From positions 1 through 14,778 of the forward strand of contig CAUGMN010000062.1 of assembly GCA_959600635.1 (NCBI GenBank): a DNA stretch of 14,778 bases. Direction: 5' to 3'. The translations under genes were made by a program, and so were the position numbers. How positions within the stretch are numbered: the stretch's first letter is position 1; each line of letters opens with the position of its first letter. The notes under the pieces were generated by a model. The model saw only the letters and a list, made by a program, of their open reading frames with translations, ran no database searches and was not told the origin of the DNA. The DNA comes from QAMX01 sp003149835. Lineage in GTDB: Bacteria; Bacillota; Clostridia; Oscillospirales; QAMX01. Of this stretch, positions 1 through 7,055 are shown piece by piece.

Positions 1-53
1 ACGAGCATCAGAACAGCCAGCACGAGGGCCAGTAAACGGATGCGCTTGCTCAT
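1..53 (-). CDS. Solute-binding lipoprotein, N-terminal fragment (runs off left edge)
   Basis: Only the first 17 codons are in the window. They read MSKRIRLLALVLAVLML, a basic start followed by a hydrophobic stretch, as in a lipoprotein signal peptide; the lipobox cysteine would lie beyond the edge. The start is the ATG complementary to 51-53, preceded by a strong AGGAGG (complement of 64-69, spacing 10). The 53 bases align without gaps to 1769-1821, the start of the complete lipoprotein gene next door, with 43 of 53 identical and an uninterrupted identical block at 16-38. It is therefore very likely a paralogous ABC-transporter substrate-binding protein. It has its own promoter (108-136) and lies downstream of the neighbour's terminator, so it is probably transcribed separately. 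Its function beyond the signal peptide is inferred from the paralogue. Confidence 0.75.
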   Translation of the reverse strand, partial: MSKRIRLLALVLAVLML

Positions 54-107
54 GGAAAGGGTACCTCCTAATAAAATGGTTATGGCAAAGATTGCCGACG
101 AGCGTAT

Positions 108-136
108 ATTATAAATCATAAGACGTAAAAAGTCAA
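108..136 (-). promoter_or_regulatory. Sigma-A promoter of the left-edge lipoprotein gene
   Basis: On the minus strand, TTGACT (complement of 131-136) and a perfect TATAAT (complement of 108-113) are separated by exactly 17 bases. Transcription would start near position 101, giving a leader of about 47 bases before the ATG at 53. The match is close to consensus, so the promoter is likely strong unless regulated. Confidence 0.8.
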
Positions 137-145
137 AACACAAAA

Positions 146-161
146 ATGCAAGAAATTGCAT
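146..161. promoter_or_regulatory. Palindrome ATGCAA-N4-TTGCAT, candidate operator
   Basis: A perfect 6-bp inverted repeat (ATGCAA, spacer GAAA, TTGCAT) lies 10 bases upstream of the -35 box of the left-edge promoter, centred roughly 52 bases before the predicted transcription start. A third copy of the half-site ATGCAA is at 198-203. The position suits an activator or an upstream operator for a sugar-uptake gene. The region is very AT-rich, so chance occurrence is possible, and no regulator is encoded in the window. Confidence 0.3.
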
Positions 162-288
162 GTAAAATGCCGAAAAACAGAAAATAAAGCGATATATATG
201 CAATTAAAACGCTCATATTTGCGCTAATTACATATAACGATATAAAAAATATTCAAATTCATATTTATAAAAAGAAAAGTTAGACGAC

Positions 289-330
289 AAAAAAAGGCGG
301 CGCATGATTTTTACCATGCGCCGCCTTTTT
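289..330 (-). terminator. Intrinsic terminator of the complete lipoprotein gene
   Basis: A perfect 11-bp GC-rich stem (296-306 with 315-325) closes an 8-base loop. It is extended by A/T pairs on each side, with a run of seven A's at 289-295 that reads as U's on the minus-strand transcript. It starts 25 bases after the stop codon of the gene at 355-1821, the correct place and polarity for its terminator. The T run at 326-330 makes it potentially bidirectional, although no plus-strand gene precedes it. Confidence 0.92.
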
Positions 331-354
331 ATGAATGCGGTAAACGGAAATCTT

Positions 355-1821
355 TTACTGCTGGAAAACCGCGTCGAGCTCGGCCTGAATCTTGTCGTTG
401 TAGGCTTCGGCCGCCTGCGCCGGCGTCATATCCAGCTGATAGATCGACTGGTAAAGACCTTTGCGCATAATATTGTTCATTTCGTCGCTGCACTTGGCGA
501 TGTTCATCGTCGCGTTGGGCAGCGCGTAGTCGAAGATCATCTCGACAGACTCTTCGTCGCCGAAGCAGTCAGCCAGAATTCTTTCTCTATAAGCGTCGAA
601 ATCGGTGACAGCAGCGCCGATGGCGTTGATGATCTTGGCGCTCTTCTCCCAATCCTGGTTCGCGGACTGGCAGACAAAGGTGTCGAGGTCAACCATGTTC
701 ATCGTGTAGTTCTCAGCGTCCGGGCCCTTCGGCATCGGCAGCAGACCGAATTCGGCCTCCATCGAGCCGAGGTTCTCGTCGCCGAAGTTGCCGCCGTAGA
801 GGCCGGCAAAGCCGCACTTGCCCTGATAGAAGAGCGTCCGGCGGTCGCCGCGGCCGATACCGCCCGCGACCGGCGTCTGAACGTCGTTCTGCGAGATGTC
901 AGACATGAATTGGAGAGCCGGAATCAGCTGCGGATCCATGACGTTGGAAATCCATTTGTCCTGCGCCTCGTCGAAGACGATCGGGCCGGTGCCGTTGGTC
1001 CAGGCCTCGTTGCCGTCGCAGTCGAGGGCGACGCCCCAGATGTCGTTAACGCCGTCGCCGTCAGTGTCCTTGGAGATCTTGCGGGCGACTTCGAGCATCA
1101 TGTCGTAGTCCCATTCGCCGTCGCGGACAGCCTGGAACAGCGTCTCGGCCGGGTAACCCGCGCCTTCGCACAGCTCCTTGTTGAACGCGTAGAAGTGGCC
1201 GAGCGCGACGTTATCGTACTTGCCGGTCACGTCAAGGGCGTAGACATGGCCTTCGATGGTGCTCATCAGGGTGTAGATCTGGTTGAAGTTGTTCTCGTTG
1301 TAGAGATCCAGACCGGCGTCGATCATCGTTTCAAGCGGACGGATGCCGCCCATCATCGCCAGCGGAATCCATGTCGACTGGCGGCAGGAGATAAAGTCCT
1401 GCAAAAAAACGCCGCCGACGGCCGCGGGGAGAAGCGTGTCGGTTTTGTTGTCGGAGCCTGTGGCCGTGATGACGCAGTTGAGATCGGCCTCGATCTGCGC
1501 ATAGATCTGCTGAACCTCGTCGAATTCCGCTGTGACGGATTCGCCCTCGCCTAAAATGCTGTTAAGGCCGCCGCCGTACCCCTGCGTGTTCAAAACGAAT
1601 TCATAGCCGTCCAGATCGATTTTGTTGGGATCGGCCGTGGTTTCACCTACGGCGTCGCCGGACGGTTCCGTGGCGGGATCGGTGGCGTCGCTGCCGGAGA
1701 GGGAAGGCGTGGCGGTTGTCGTGACGGCGGGGTCGTCGCCGGTCGAGCAGCCGGAGAGAGCCGCTGGGACAAGCATGAGCACCGCCAGCACGAGGGCCAG
1801 TAAACGAATTGTTTTACTCAT
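355..1821 (-). CDS. Extracellular solute-binding lipoprotein (ABC sugar-uptake type)
   Basis: A 488-residue predicted substrate-binding lipoprotein of an ABC importer, anchored outside the membrane and probably binding a sugar or oligosaccharide. The start is the ATG complementary to 1819-1821. A strong AGGAGG (complement of 1828-1833, spacing 6) and exact alignment with the paralogue's start favour it over the upstream ATG at 1881. Residues 1-24 form a lipoprotein signal with lipobox LSGC and Cys25 as the lipidated residue. A Thr/Ser/Asp/Pro-rich linker runs to about residue 65, followed by the binding domain. DTDGDGVND (252-260) is the acidic loop seen in many family-1 solute-binding proteins of Clostridia. 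The C-terminal region includes a conserved-looking LPMPKGP segment. No permease or ATPase gene is in the window. The ligand cannot be told from sequence. Confidence 0.88.
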   Translation of the reverse strand: MSKTIRLLALVLAVLMLVPAALSGCSTGDDPAVTTTATPSLSGSDATDPATEPSGDAVGETTADPNKIDLDGYEFVLNTQGYGGGLNSILGEGESVTAEFDEVQQIYAQIEADLNCVITATGSDNKTDTLLPAAVGGVFLQDFISCRQSTWIPLAMMGGIRPLETMIDAGLDLYNENNFNQIYTLMSTIEGHVYALDVTGKYDNVALGHFYAFNKELCEGAGYPAETLFQAVRDGEWDYDMMLEVARKISKDTDGDGVNDIWGVALDCDGNEAWTNGTGPIVFDEAQDKWISNVMDPQLIPALQFMSDISQNDVQTPVAGGIGRGDRRTLFYQGKCGFAGLYGGNFGDENLGSMEAEFGLLPMPKGPDAENYTMNMVDLDTFVCQSANQDWEKSAKIINAIGAAVTDFDAYRERILADCFGDEESVEMIFDYALPNATMNIAKCSDEMNNIMRKGLYQSIYQLDMTPAQAAEAYNDKIQAELDAVFQQ

Positions 1822-1871
1822 GGGTTTCCTCCTATGTATAAAAATGTGGGTAAATATGGCCGCTGACATGT

Positions 1872-1900
1872 ATGGTATCATCGACCGCCGCGGAAAGCAA
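1872..1900 (-). promoter_or_regulatory. Possible promoter of the complete lipoprotein gene
   Basis: On the minus strand, TTGCTT (complement of 1895-1900) is 17 bases from TACCAT (complement of 1872-1877), which is preceded by TG and one base, an extended -10. The predicted leader is about 44 bases, similar to that of the paralogue's promoter. The hexamers match only partly, so this is the best candidate rather than a firm call. Confidence 0.4.
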
Positions 1901-2123
1901 TGAGCGCGCGGAGAAAAGCAACATCAGACCACAAAACAGACAACATTAAACCATCACGGATTCGCGGCGGCGTAAAACTGGCTGAAAGCGTTTTGAAGGC
2001 GTGAGCGATGTCTGCGTCCAATGAAAATTTTAGGTCTGCCGGCATGGAGTTGGAGGCGGGGACTGCGGCCGGAACCTGCCGGCGCCGATGGCGGCTCCGC
2101 CGGGCTGGGATATGCGCCATGAT
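1901..2123. other. Divergent intergenic region, no gene seen
   Basis: This stretch separates the minus-strand lipoprotein promoter from the plus-strand operon promoter. The open frames crossing it on the minus strand have Arg/Pro/Ser-rich translations, no ribosome binding site and no recognisable motif. A GC-rich pairing (CCGGCG with CGCCGG) is present around 2080-2105 but has no T tract. I can assign no function beyond spacing two divergent promoters. Confidence 0.5.
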
Positions 2124-2152
2124 TTGACAGTCAGAACGGCATGAGATATAAT
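2124..2152 (+). promoter_or_regulatory. Consensus sigma-A promoter of the glm-type operon
   Basis: TTGACA (2124-2129) and TATAAT (2147-2152) are both perfect consensus hexamers with a 17-base spacer. Transcription would begin near 2160, leaving a leader of about 100 bases before the TTG start at 2263. A run of alternating A and T follows directly (to about 2168) and offers shifted -10-like sequences. This is probably a strong, constitutive promoter driving the genes from 2263 to 6923. Confidence 0.9.
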
Positions 2153-2179
2153 ATATATATAATATAATGTGTATTGACG

Positions 2180-2197
2180 GGTGTTTGCGGGAACACC
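2180..2197 (+). other. Stem-loop in the operon leader
   Basis: GGTGTT pairs with AACACC around a 6-base loop, about 20 bases after the predicted transcription start. It is followed neither by a T tract nor by a start codon, so it is more likely an RNA-stabilising or regulatory 5' stem than a terminator. Confidence 0.4.
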
Positions 2198-2262
2198 GGA
2201 TGAGAGTTGCCGGTCGGCGAACGGGCCGGACAGACATGCTTGAAAAAGGAGTTGGATCAATA

Positions 2263-2949
2263 TTGAAGAGAGCGATTTACACGGCGGCGTTGTTCGACCT
2301 GACCTATACGGCGGCGAGACCGTTATTTGAACATACCGTTTATCCGTGGGAAATTCTGCCCGATCTCTGCGCGTTTTTGACGGAGTACGGACAAAATCTG
2401 CCTGCGGAGGATTATGACAGAGCCGGCGACGGCGTGTGGATTGCAAAGAGCGCCGTCGTCGCGCCGACGGCCGAGATCCGCGGTCCCGCTGTGATAGGTC
2501 CGGGAGCCGAGGTGCGCCATTGCGCGTATATCCGCGGCGGCGCGCTCGTCGGCGAGGGCTGCGTCGTCGGCAACTCGTGCGAGCTGAAAAACTGCGTGCT
2601 CTTCGACGGGGCGAAGGCTCCGCATTACAACTATATCGGCGATTCCGTGCTTGGCCACGGCGCGCATATGGGCGCGGGCGCGGTCACATCGAACGTCAAA
2701 AGCGATAAAACCCCGGTCAGGGTCAAATGGGGCGGCGCAGAAGCGGGCGAGATTGTCACCGGACTGCGCAAGCTCGGCGCGATGGTCGGCGATTTTGTCG
2801 AGATCGGGTGCAACAGCGTGCTCTGCCCGGGCAGCGTCATTGGCCGCGGCACGATCGTATATCCGCTTTCCCGTGTGCGCGGGGTGATCGAGGCCGAGCG
2901 GATCTATAAAGGCGGAGCGGACGTGGTGGCGCGCGAACGGCGGAGCTAA
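2263..2949 (+). CDS. Stand-alone GlmU-like left-handed beta-helix protein
   Basis: A 228-residue protein made almost entirely of hexapeptide repeats (about residues 58-210), resembling the acetyltransferase half of GlmU. The nucleotidyltransferase half is absent; only a short helical-looking N-terminal section (1-57) precedes the repeats. The chosen start is TTG at 2263, 11 bases after AAGGAG (2246-2251). The in-frame ATG at 2236 has no ribosome binding site. Compared with E. coli GlmU as I recall it, Arg91, Lys109, His121 and Tyr124 (in HYNYIGD) line up with the catalytic or substrate residues Arg333, Lys351, His363 and Tyr366. Asn144 fits Asn386, but His135 replaces Asn377. It lies directly before glmM, so an acetyl-CoA:glucosamine-1-phosphate acetyltransferase role is plausible. 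Homologues are often annotated 'UDP-GlcNAc pyrophosphorylase', an activity this protein lacks the domain for. Family assignment is firm; activity is inferred. Confidence 0.85.
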   Translation: MKRAIYTAALFDLTYTAARPLFEHTVYPWEILPDLCAFLTEYGQNLPAEDYDRAGDGVWIAKSAVVAPTAEIRGPAVIGPGAEVRHCAYIRGGALVGEGCVVGNSCELKNCVLFDGAKAPHYNYIGDSVLGHGAHMGAGAVTSNVKSDKTPVRVKWGGAEAGEIVTGLRKLGAMVGDFVEIGCNSVLCPGSVIGRGTIVYPLSRVRGVIEAERIYKGGADVVARERRS

Positions 2950-2992
2950 GCGCGGGCTGCGCGGTATATGCGCGGCGAGTTGATTTAGGAAG

Positions 2993-3008
2993 GGAGAACG
3001 GATTCTCC
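2993..3008 (+). other. Hairpin overlapping an orphan Shine-Dalgarno before glmM
   Basis: GGAGAA (2993-2998) pairs with TTCTCC (3003-3008) around a 4-base loop. Its 5' arm overlaps a strong ribosome-binding-like sequence, GGAAGGGAG (2988-2996), that is not followed by an ATG, GTG or TTG at a usable distance. The frame stays open from here into glmM. The glmM ATG itself has a weaker GGGGGA at 3020-3025. It may modulate glmM translation. Confidence 0.3.
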
Positions 3009-3037
3009 GGCTGGATACCGGGGGATCGGATAAAACG

Positions 3038-4393
3038 ATGGGCAGATTATTTGGAACAGACGGGATTCGCGGCATTGCCGGCAGCGAGCTGAACGGCGAA
3101 CTGGCGATGAGCATCGGCAGAGCCGCGGCGGCGGTGCTGACGGAAGGCTGCCGCCGCAGGCCGGTCTTCGTCGTCGGCACGGATACGCGCATTTCCTCGG
3201 ATATGCTTTCGGCGGCCGTCTCGGCAGGGCTTTGCTCGGTCGGCGCGGACGTGATCAGCCTCGGCGTGATCCCGACGCCTGCCGTGGCCTATCTCGTGGA
3301 AAAATACAAGGCCGACGCCGGCATCATGATTTCAGCGTCGCACAACACCTCGGAATACAACGGCATCAAGATTTTCAGCGGCGACGGTTATAAGCTGCCC
3401 GACGCGCTGGAAGAGCGCATGGAGGACATCGTGCTCGACCGCGTCGGCGAGCCGGCCGTCGTCACCGGCGACGGCATCGGCAAAATCACGCTGCGCCCAT
3501 CCGCCGCGAAGGATTATATCGACCATTTGAAATCGAGCGTGCCGTATTCGCTCGACGGGCTTCGAGTCGCCGTGGACTGCGCCAACGGTTCGGCGAGCGT
3601 GACGGCGGAGCGGCTGTTTGCGTCATTGGGCGCAGAGGCGCATCTGCTGTTCAACGCGCCGGACGGGGTCAATATCAACCAAGGCTGCGGCTCGACGCAT
3701 ATGGAGGCTCTGTCGGCTTATGTGGCGGAGCACGGTCTTGACGCCGGCGTGGCGTTCGACGGCGACGCCGACCGCTGTCTCTGCGTCGACGAAACCGGCG
3801 CGCTGATCGACGGCGACGTCATCATGGCCATCTGCGCGGCCGATCTGGCCGAGCGCGGCAAGCTGTCGAAAAAAACCGTCGTCGGCACGATCATGAGCAA
3901 CTTCGGCTTCGGCCGCTTCTGCGAGGAAAACGGGCTGCGCTTTATCCCCACAAAGGTCGGCGACCGGTTTGTGCTCGAAGAAATGCTGTTGGAGGACTAT
4001 TCGTTCGGCGGCGAGCAGTCGGGCCATATCATCTTCCGCGACTTTGCAACGACGGGCGACGGGCAGCTTACGGCGATTCAGCTGCTCTCCATGCTCCGCC
4101 GCAAGGGTCGGAAGCTCTCCGAGCTGTCGGGCCTGATGACGAAGTACCCGCAGACGATGGTGAACGTCGCCGTTTCCGCCGAGGGCAAGCTGCTGTTCTA
4201 TACCGACCGCGCCGTCAAGGAGCGCATCGACGAAGCGAAGCGCACGCTCGGCAAGGATGGGCGGATCGTCGTCCGTCCCTCGGGCACGGAGCCGCTGATC
4301 CGTGTGATGGCGGAGGGAAAGGACGTCGCCGAGATCGAACGGATTACCGCGGAGGTAGCGGCGGTGATCGCCGAACGCCTCGGCAAGCAATAA
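3038..4393 (+). CDS. glmM: Phosphoglucosamine mutase GlmM
   Basis: A 451-residue cytoplasmic enzyme converting glucosamine-6-phosphate to glucosamine-1-phosphate, the step that commits amino sugar to UDP-GlcNAc and peptidoglycan. The N-terminus MGRLFGTDGIRGIAG is the family signature and fixes the ATG at 3038. The catalytic phosphoserine is Ser101 in ISASHN; the next residue is Thr104, where many homologues have Pro. The metal loop DGDADR is at 241-246, the sugar-binding loop GEQSGH at 325-330, and the phosphate-binding RPSGTEP at 413-419. All four functional regions of the alpha-D-phosphohexomutase fold are intact and the length is normal. It follows the beta-helix gene by 88 bases with no promoter or terminator visible, so it is probably co-transcribed. 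The GTDGIRG start and SASHN loop favour GlmM over a phosphomannomutase or phosphoglucomutase. Confidence 0.97.
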   Translation: MGRLFGTDGIRGIAGSELNGELAMSIGRAAAAVLTEGCRRRPVFVVGTDTRISSDMLSAAVSAGLCSVGADVISLGVIPTPAVAYLVEKYKADAGIMISASHNTSEYNGIKIFSGDGYKLPDALEERMEDIVLDRVGEPAVVTGDGIGKITLRPSAAKDYIDHLKSSVPYSLDGLRVAVDCANGSASVTAERLFASLGAEAHLLFNAPDGVNINQGCGSTHMEALSAYVAEHGLDAGVAFDGDADRCLCVDETGALIDGDVIMAICAADLAERGKLSKKTVVGTIMSNFGFGRFCEENGLRFIPTKVGDRFVLEEMLLEDYSFGGEQSGHIIFRDFATTGDGQLTAIQLLSMLRRKGRKLSELSGLMTKYPQTMVNVAVSAEGKLLFYTDRAVKERIDEAKRTLGKDGRIVVRPSGTEPLIRVMAEGKDVAEIERITAEVAAVIAERLGKQ

Positions 4394-4460
4394 CGCGGGG
4401 AGCCGCGGTTTGATTCCGACCGGCAGTTCATAGTGGGAAACGGCGGCCGGCGCATCGGAC

Positions 4461-4478
4461 CAGGCATGGCTTTGCCTG
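4461..4478 (+). other. Intergenic stem-loop between glmM and the IMPase gene
   Basis: CAGGCA pairs perfectly with TGCCTG around a 6-base loop, inside the 154-base gap after glmM. It is followed by GAAAATC rather than T's, so it is not an intrinsic terminator. I see no promoter in the gap; it may be an RNA-processing or stability element. Confidence 0.3.
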
Positions 4479-4547
4479 AAAATCGCGGAGCGCGTCCGAA
4501 AAAGCGGTTTTGTGCGAATTCAGAGTTTATGAAAGGAAGGGCCGGCT

Positions 4548-5333
4548 GTGCTTGACAAAATATGCGCCGCCGTGCGCGCGGCGGGCGAAATCGTCCTGAG
4601 CGCGGAGACATACTGCGGCGACGGAATCCAGAAGAGCGGCGACGGCAATTATGTGACGGAGTACGATGTGCGCGTTCAGAACTGTCTGCGCGGCGCGCTC
4701 GCCTCGATCTGCCCCGGCGCGGCGTTCTGCGGCGAGGAAAACGGGGAACAGGGCGAGGGCGAGCTCGTGTGGATTGTCGATCCGATCGACGGCACGTCAA
4801 ATTTCATTCACGGCACGGGCATGTGCGCGGTTTCGGTCGCGCTGTCGAGGCCCGCGGAAAACCGCACCGAGCTGGCGGCGGTTTACAATCCGTATACGGA
4901 TGAGCTGTATACCGCGTCGCGGGGCGGCGGCGCGTTCCTGAACGGAAAGCGCCTGGCCGTTTCGGCGCGCGACTATGAGCACGCGCTGATCGGCTTTGGG
5001 ACGACGCCGTATGACCGCGCCTTTGCCGGCGCGACGTTTGCGCTGGTCTCCAATGCGTTTGCGCGGGCGCTGGACGTGCGGCGGAGCGGCAGCGCGGCGC
5101 TTGATCTGGCCTATGTGGCCGCGGGCCGGCTCGACGGCTTTTTTGAAATGACCTTGCAGCCGTGGGACTATGCCGCCGGCGCTCTGCTCGTCGCCGAAGC
5201 CGGAGGCACGGTGACGCGCTTCCGCGGCGCGCCGCCGGATTTGAAGCGGCCGTCGAGCATTCTCGCAGGCAACGGAGAAGTATACGCCGCGCTGCGCGCC
5301 ATAGCCGCGCCGTATGCGGACGGCGTGTACTGA
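4548..5333 (+). CDS. Inositol monophosphatase family protein
   Basis: A 261-residue magnesium-dependent, lithium-sensitive-type phosphatase of the IMPase/SuhB family, cytoplasmic. It starts at GTG 4548, 7 bases after GAAAGGAAGG (4531-4540). The metal site is complete: Glu63/Glu64 in FCGEENG, Asp78 and Asp81 in WIVDPIDGTSNF, and Asp207 in WDYAAGALLVAEAGG near the C-terminus. Length is typical. The substrate could be inositol-1-phosphate, a sugar phosphate such as fructose-1,6-bisphosphate, or a nucleotide such as 3'-phosphoadenosine 5'-phosphate; the sequence does not decide. It lies in a same-strand run with glmM and a PAP2 phosphatase, probably one transcript. Asp/Glu placement matches the family and nothing appears broken. 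Confidence 0.93.
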   Translation: MLDKICAAVRAAGEIVLSAETYCGDGIQKSGDGNYVTEYDVRVQNCLRGALASICPGAAFCGEENGEQGEGELVWIVDPIDGTSNFIHGTGMCAVSVALSRPAENRTELAAVYNPYTDELYTASRGGGAFLNGKRLAVSARDYEHALIGFGTTPYDRAFAGATFALVSNAFARALDVRRSGSAALDLAYVAAGRLDGFFEMTLQPWDYAAGALLVAEAGGTVTRFRGAPPDLKRPSSILAGNGEVYAALRAIAAPYADGVY

Positions 5334-5464
5334 GCGCAGTCCGGATGCCTGCACAAACGTTCTCCGATCGGAAACGGATCCAGCGGGCAAAGGCTTCTGC
5401 CCTCAAATGAACCGCGCCTGCGATGTGGCGCGCGCTCAGCAGAACGAAGAAATGGGGAATATGG

Positions 5465-6403
5465 ATGGAGATTTTATCGGCGCTTGAATCGATTCGCACG
5501 CCGTTTTTGGACACGTTGTTTCTCTATATCACGCAGCTCGGCGAGGAGGTCGTTTTTACGGCGGTGATCCTCGGCTCGCTCTGGTGCTTGAACAAGCGCG
5601 CGGGCTTCTGGATGTTTTTTTCGTGGGGCTGCGGGACTGGCGTCAACCAGCTTGTGAAGGCGGTCTGCAAGGTGCCGCGCCCGTGGGCGCGCGACGCCGC
5701 CCTCACGACGGTCGAAGCGGCCAAGCCCGCCGCGACCGGCTATTCCTTCCCGAGCGGGCATACGCAGTCGGTGCTGGGGCTGTTCGGATCGCTGTCGGTC
5801 TTTGCGCGGCGGCGGTGGGTGACGGTGGTGAGCGCGTTTCTGGTGCTTCTGACCGGTTTTTCGCGGCTGTATCTCGGCGTCCACACGCTTGCCGACGTCG
5901 TCGGCGCCTTTGCCATCGGCTTGGCCATCGTGTTTTTTATGGCGTGGCTGTCCGACTTGGAGGCGGACAAGCCGTGGGTCACCTGGATTGCCTGCGGCCT
6001 GCTCGTCGGGATTTCCGCGGCGCTGCTGATCTACGCGCTGGCCTCCGACAGCGCGGATGAAAATATGGCGGAGGCCGTTGAAAACGGCTGGAAGCTGTTC
6101 GGCGCCTCTATCGGCCTGACGGCTGCGTGGCAGCTCGACCGCTATTGGCTGCGGTTCGATACGCGCGCGGTCTGGTATGTGCAGATCGTAAAATTCGCCG
6201 TTGGCGTCGGGCTGGCGCTGCTGATTCAGCAGGGCTTGAAGCAGCCGCTGCTGGATCTGTGCGGAGGCTCGCACGCGGCGGACGGCATCCGTTATCTGCT
6301 GATCGCGCTGTTCGCGGGTTTTCTCTATCCGCTGACCTTCCGCTTTTGGGCGAAGCTGGGGCGCGGCAAACCCGGGACGGAAGAACAGACGGACAAACCG
6401 TGA
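5465..6403 (+). CDS. PAP2-superfamily integral membrane phosphatase
   Basis: A 312-residue polytopic membrane protein of the phosphatidic-acid-phosphatase type 2 superfamily, which dephosphorylates lipid phosphates such as phosphatidic acid, diacylglycerol pyrophosphate or undecaprenyl pyrophosphate. The three signature motifs are intact: K65-x6-RP (ending at 72-73), PSGH at 96-99, and SRLYLGVH at 133-140 with Asp144. Hydrophobic segments surround these, and several more follow to about residue 295; the C-terminal tail (KLGRGKPGTEEQTDKP) is polar. The start is ATG 5465, preceded by GGGGA (5454-5458, spacing 6). The in-frame ATG at 5423 would add 14 Arg/Lys/Trp-rich residues and has no ribosome binding site. 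At 312 residues it is longer than minimal PAP2 enzymes, with an extra C-terminal membrane region. Substrate unknown; recycling of the wall lipid carrier would fit the neighbouring glmM. Confidence 0.93.
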   Translation: MEILSALESIRTPFLDTLFLYITQLGEEVVFTAVILGSLWCLNKRAGFWMFFSWGCGTGVNQLVKAVCKVPRPWARDAALTTVEAAKPAATGYSFPSGHTQSVLGLFGSLSVFARRRWVTVVSAFLVLLTGFSRLYLGVHTLADVVGAFAIGLAIVFFMAWLSDLEADKPWVTWIACGLLVGISAALLIYALASDSADENMAEAVENGWKLFGASIGLTAAWQLDRYWLRFDTRAVWYVQIVKFAVGVGLALLIQQGLKQPLLDLCGGSHAADGIRYLLIALFAGFLYPLTFRFWAKLGRGKPGTEEQTDKP

Positions 6404-6416
6404 GGGAGGCGGCGGC

Positions 6417-6923
6417 ATGTCGTTTGAACAGGTAAAGCGTTTTTTTGACGGCTGCGGACTGGGCGGGCGCGTCATGCGTTTCGAGGTTTCCAGTGCGACC
6501 GTGGGGCTGGCTGCCGAAGCCGTTGGCTGCGAGCCGGCGCGGATTGCCAAGACCTTGTCGTTTCTCGTCGGCGAACAGCCGGTGCTGATCGTTACGGCCG
6601 GGGACGCCCGTGTCGACAATAAAAAATATAAACAACAGTTTCACGAAAAGGCGCGTATGCTCCCGCATGCGGAGGTTGAGGCGCGCGTCGGCCATGCGCC
6701 GGGCGGCGTCTGCCCGTTTGCGGTTCGAGAAGGGGTGACGGTTTACCTCGACGTGTCGCTGCGGCGCTTCCAAACCGTCTATCCGGCTGCCGGGAGCGCG
6801 GACAGCGCGGTGCGCCTGTCGATTGACGAGCTGGAACAGTGCAGTTCCGGCTTTGCGGCATGGGTCGACGTCTGTAAGGATTGGGCCGGCGGCGCGGGAG
6901 CGCAAAACCGCTCTCCGGCTTAA
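6417..6923 (+). CDS. YbaK/EbsC-family aminoacyl-tRNA deacylase
   Basis: A 168-residue single-domain cytoplasmic protein of the YbaK/ProX family, which hydrolyses mischarged tRNAs such as Cys-tRNA(Pro) or Ala-tRNA(Pro). The conserved lysine lies in ARIAKTL (Lys45), followed by the beta-strand segment PVLIVTAGD and the signature GHAPGGVCPFAV (92-103). The ATG at 6417 is preceded by GGGAGG (6403-6408) and lies 13 bases after the PAP2 stop, so translation is closely coupled and the two belong to one operon. The C-terminal 15 residues (AGGAGAQNRSPA end) are low in conservation. The exact tRNA substrate cannot be assigned. This is the last gene before the convergent junction. Confidence 0.92.
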   Translation: MSFEQVKRFFDGCGLGGRVMRFEVSSATVGLAAEAVGCEPARIAKTLSFLVGEQPVLIVTAGDARVDNKKYKQQFHEKARMLPHAEVEARVGHAPGGVCPFAVREGVTVYLDVSLRRFQTVYPAAGSADSAVRLSIDELEQCSSGFAAWVDVCKDWAGGAGAQNRSPA

Positions 6924-7055
6924 CGGCTTCTGAATACAAAATCACGGAAGGGACAAGGGAACTTTGCGACTTGACCGTATGCGTCCGCCGGGATTTGCAC
7001 GGAGACTCCGTCTGCATTTATGCTCCGAAAGCCTTTTTTGAACAGTTTTGACAAT

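Noticed and set aside
304..1554. 416-codon open frame on the plus strand
   Set aside because: It is antisense to the solute-binding lipoprotein, which has lipobox, ribosome binding site and terminator. The translation is Val/Arg/Asp-rich with no motif.
2263..2949. Calling the beta-helix gene full GlmU or a UDP-GlcNAc pyrophosphorylase
   Set aside because: The protein has only 228 residues and no nucleotidyltransferase domain; only the acetyltransferase-like helix is present.
2323..3192. 289-codon open frame on the minus strand
   Set aside because: It is antisense to the beta-helix gene and the start of glmM; the translation has no recognisable domain.
4552..4580. TTGACA at the start of the IMPase gene as an internal promoter
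   Set aside because: No -10-like sequence follows at 16-18 bases; the downstream sequence is GC only.
5386..5403. GGGCA/TGCCC hairpin after the IMPase gene as a terminator
   Set aside because: The stem is only 5 bp and is not followed by T's; the downstream PAP2 gene appears to be part of the same transcript.
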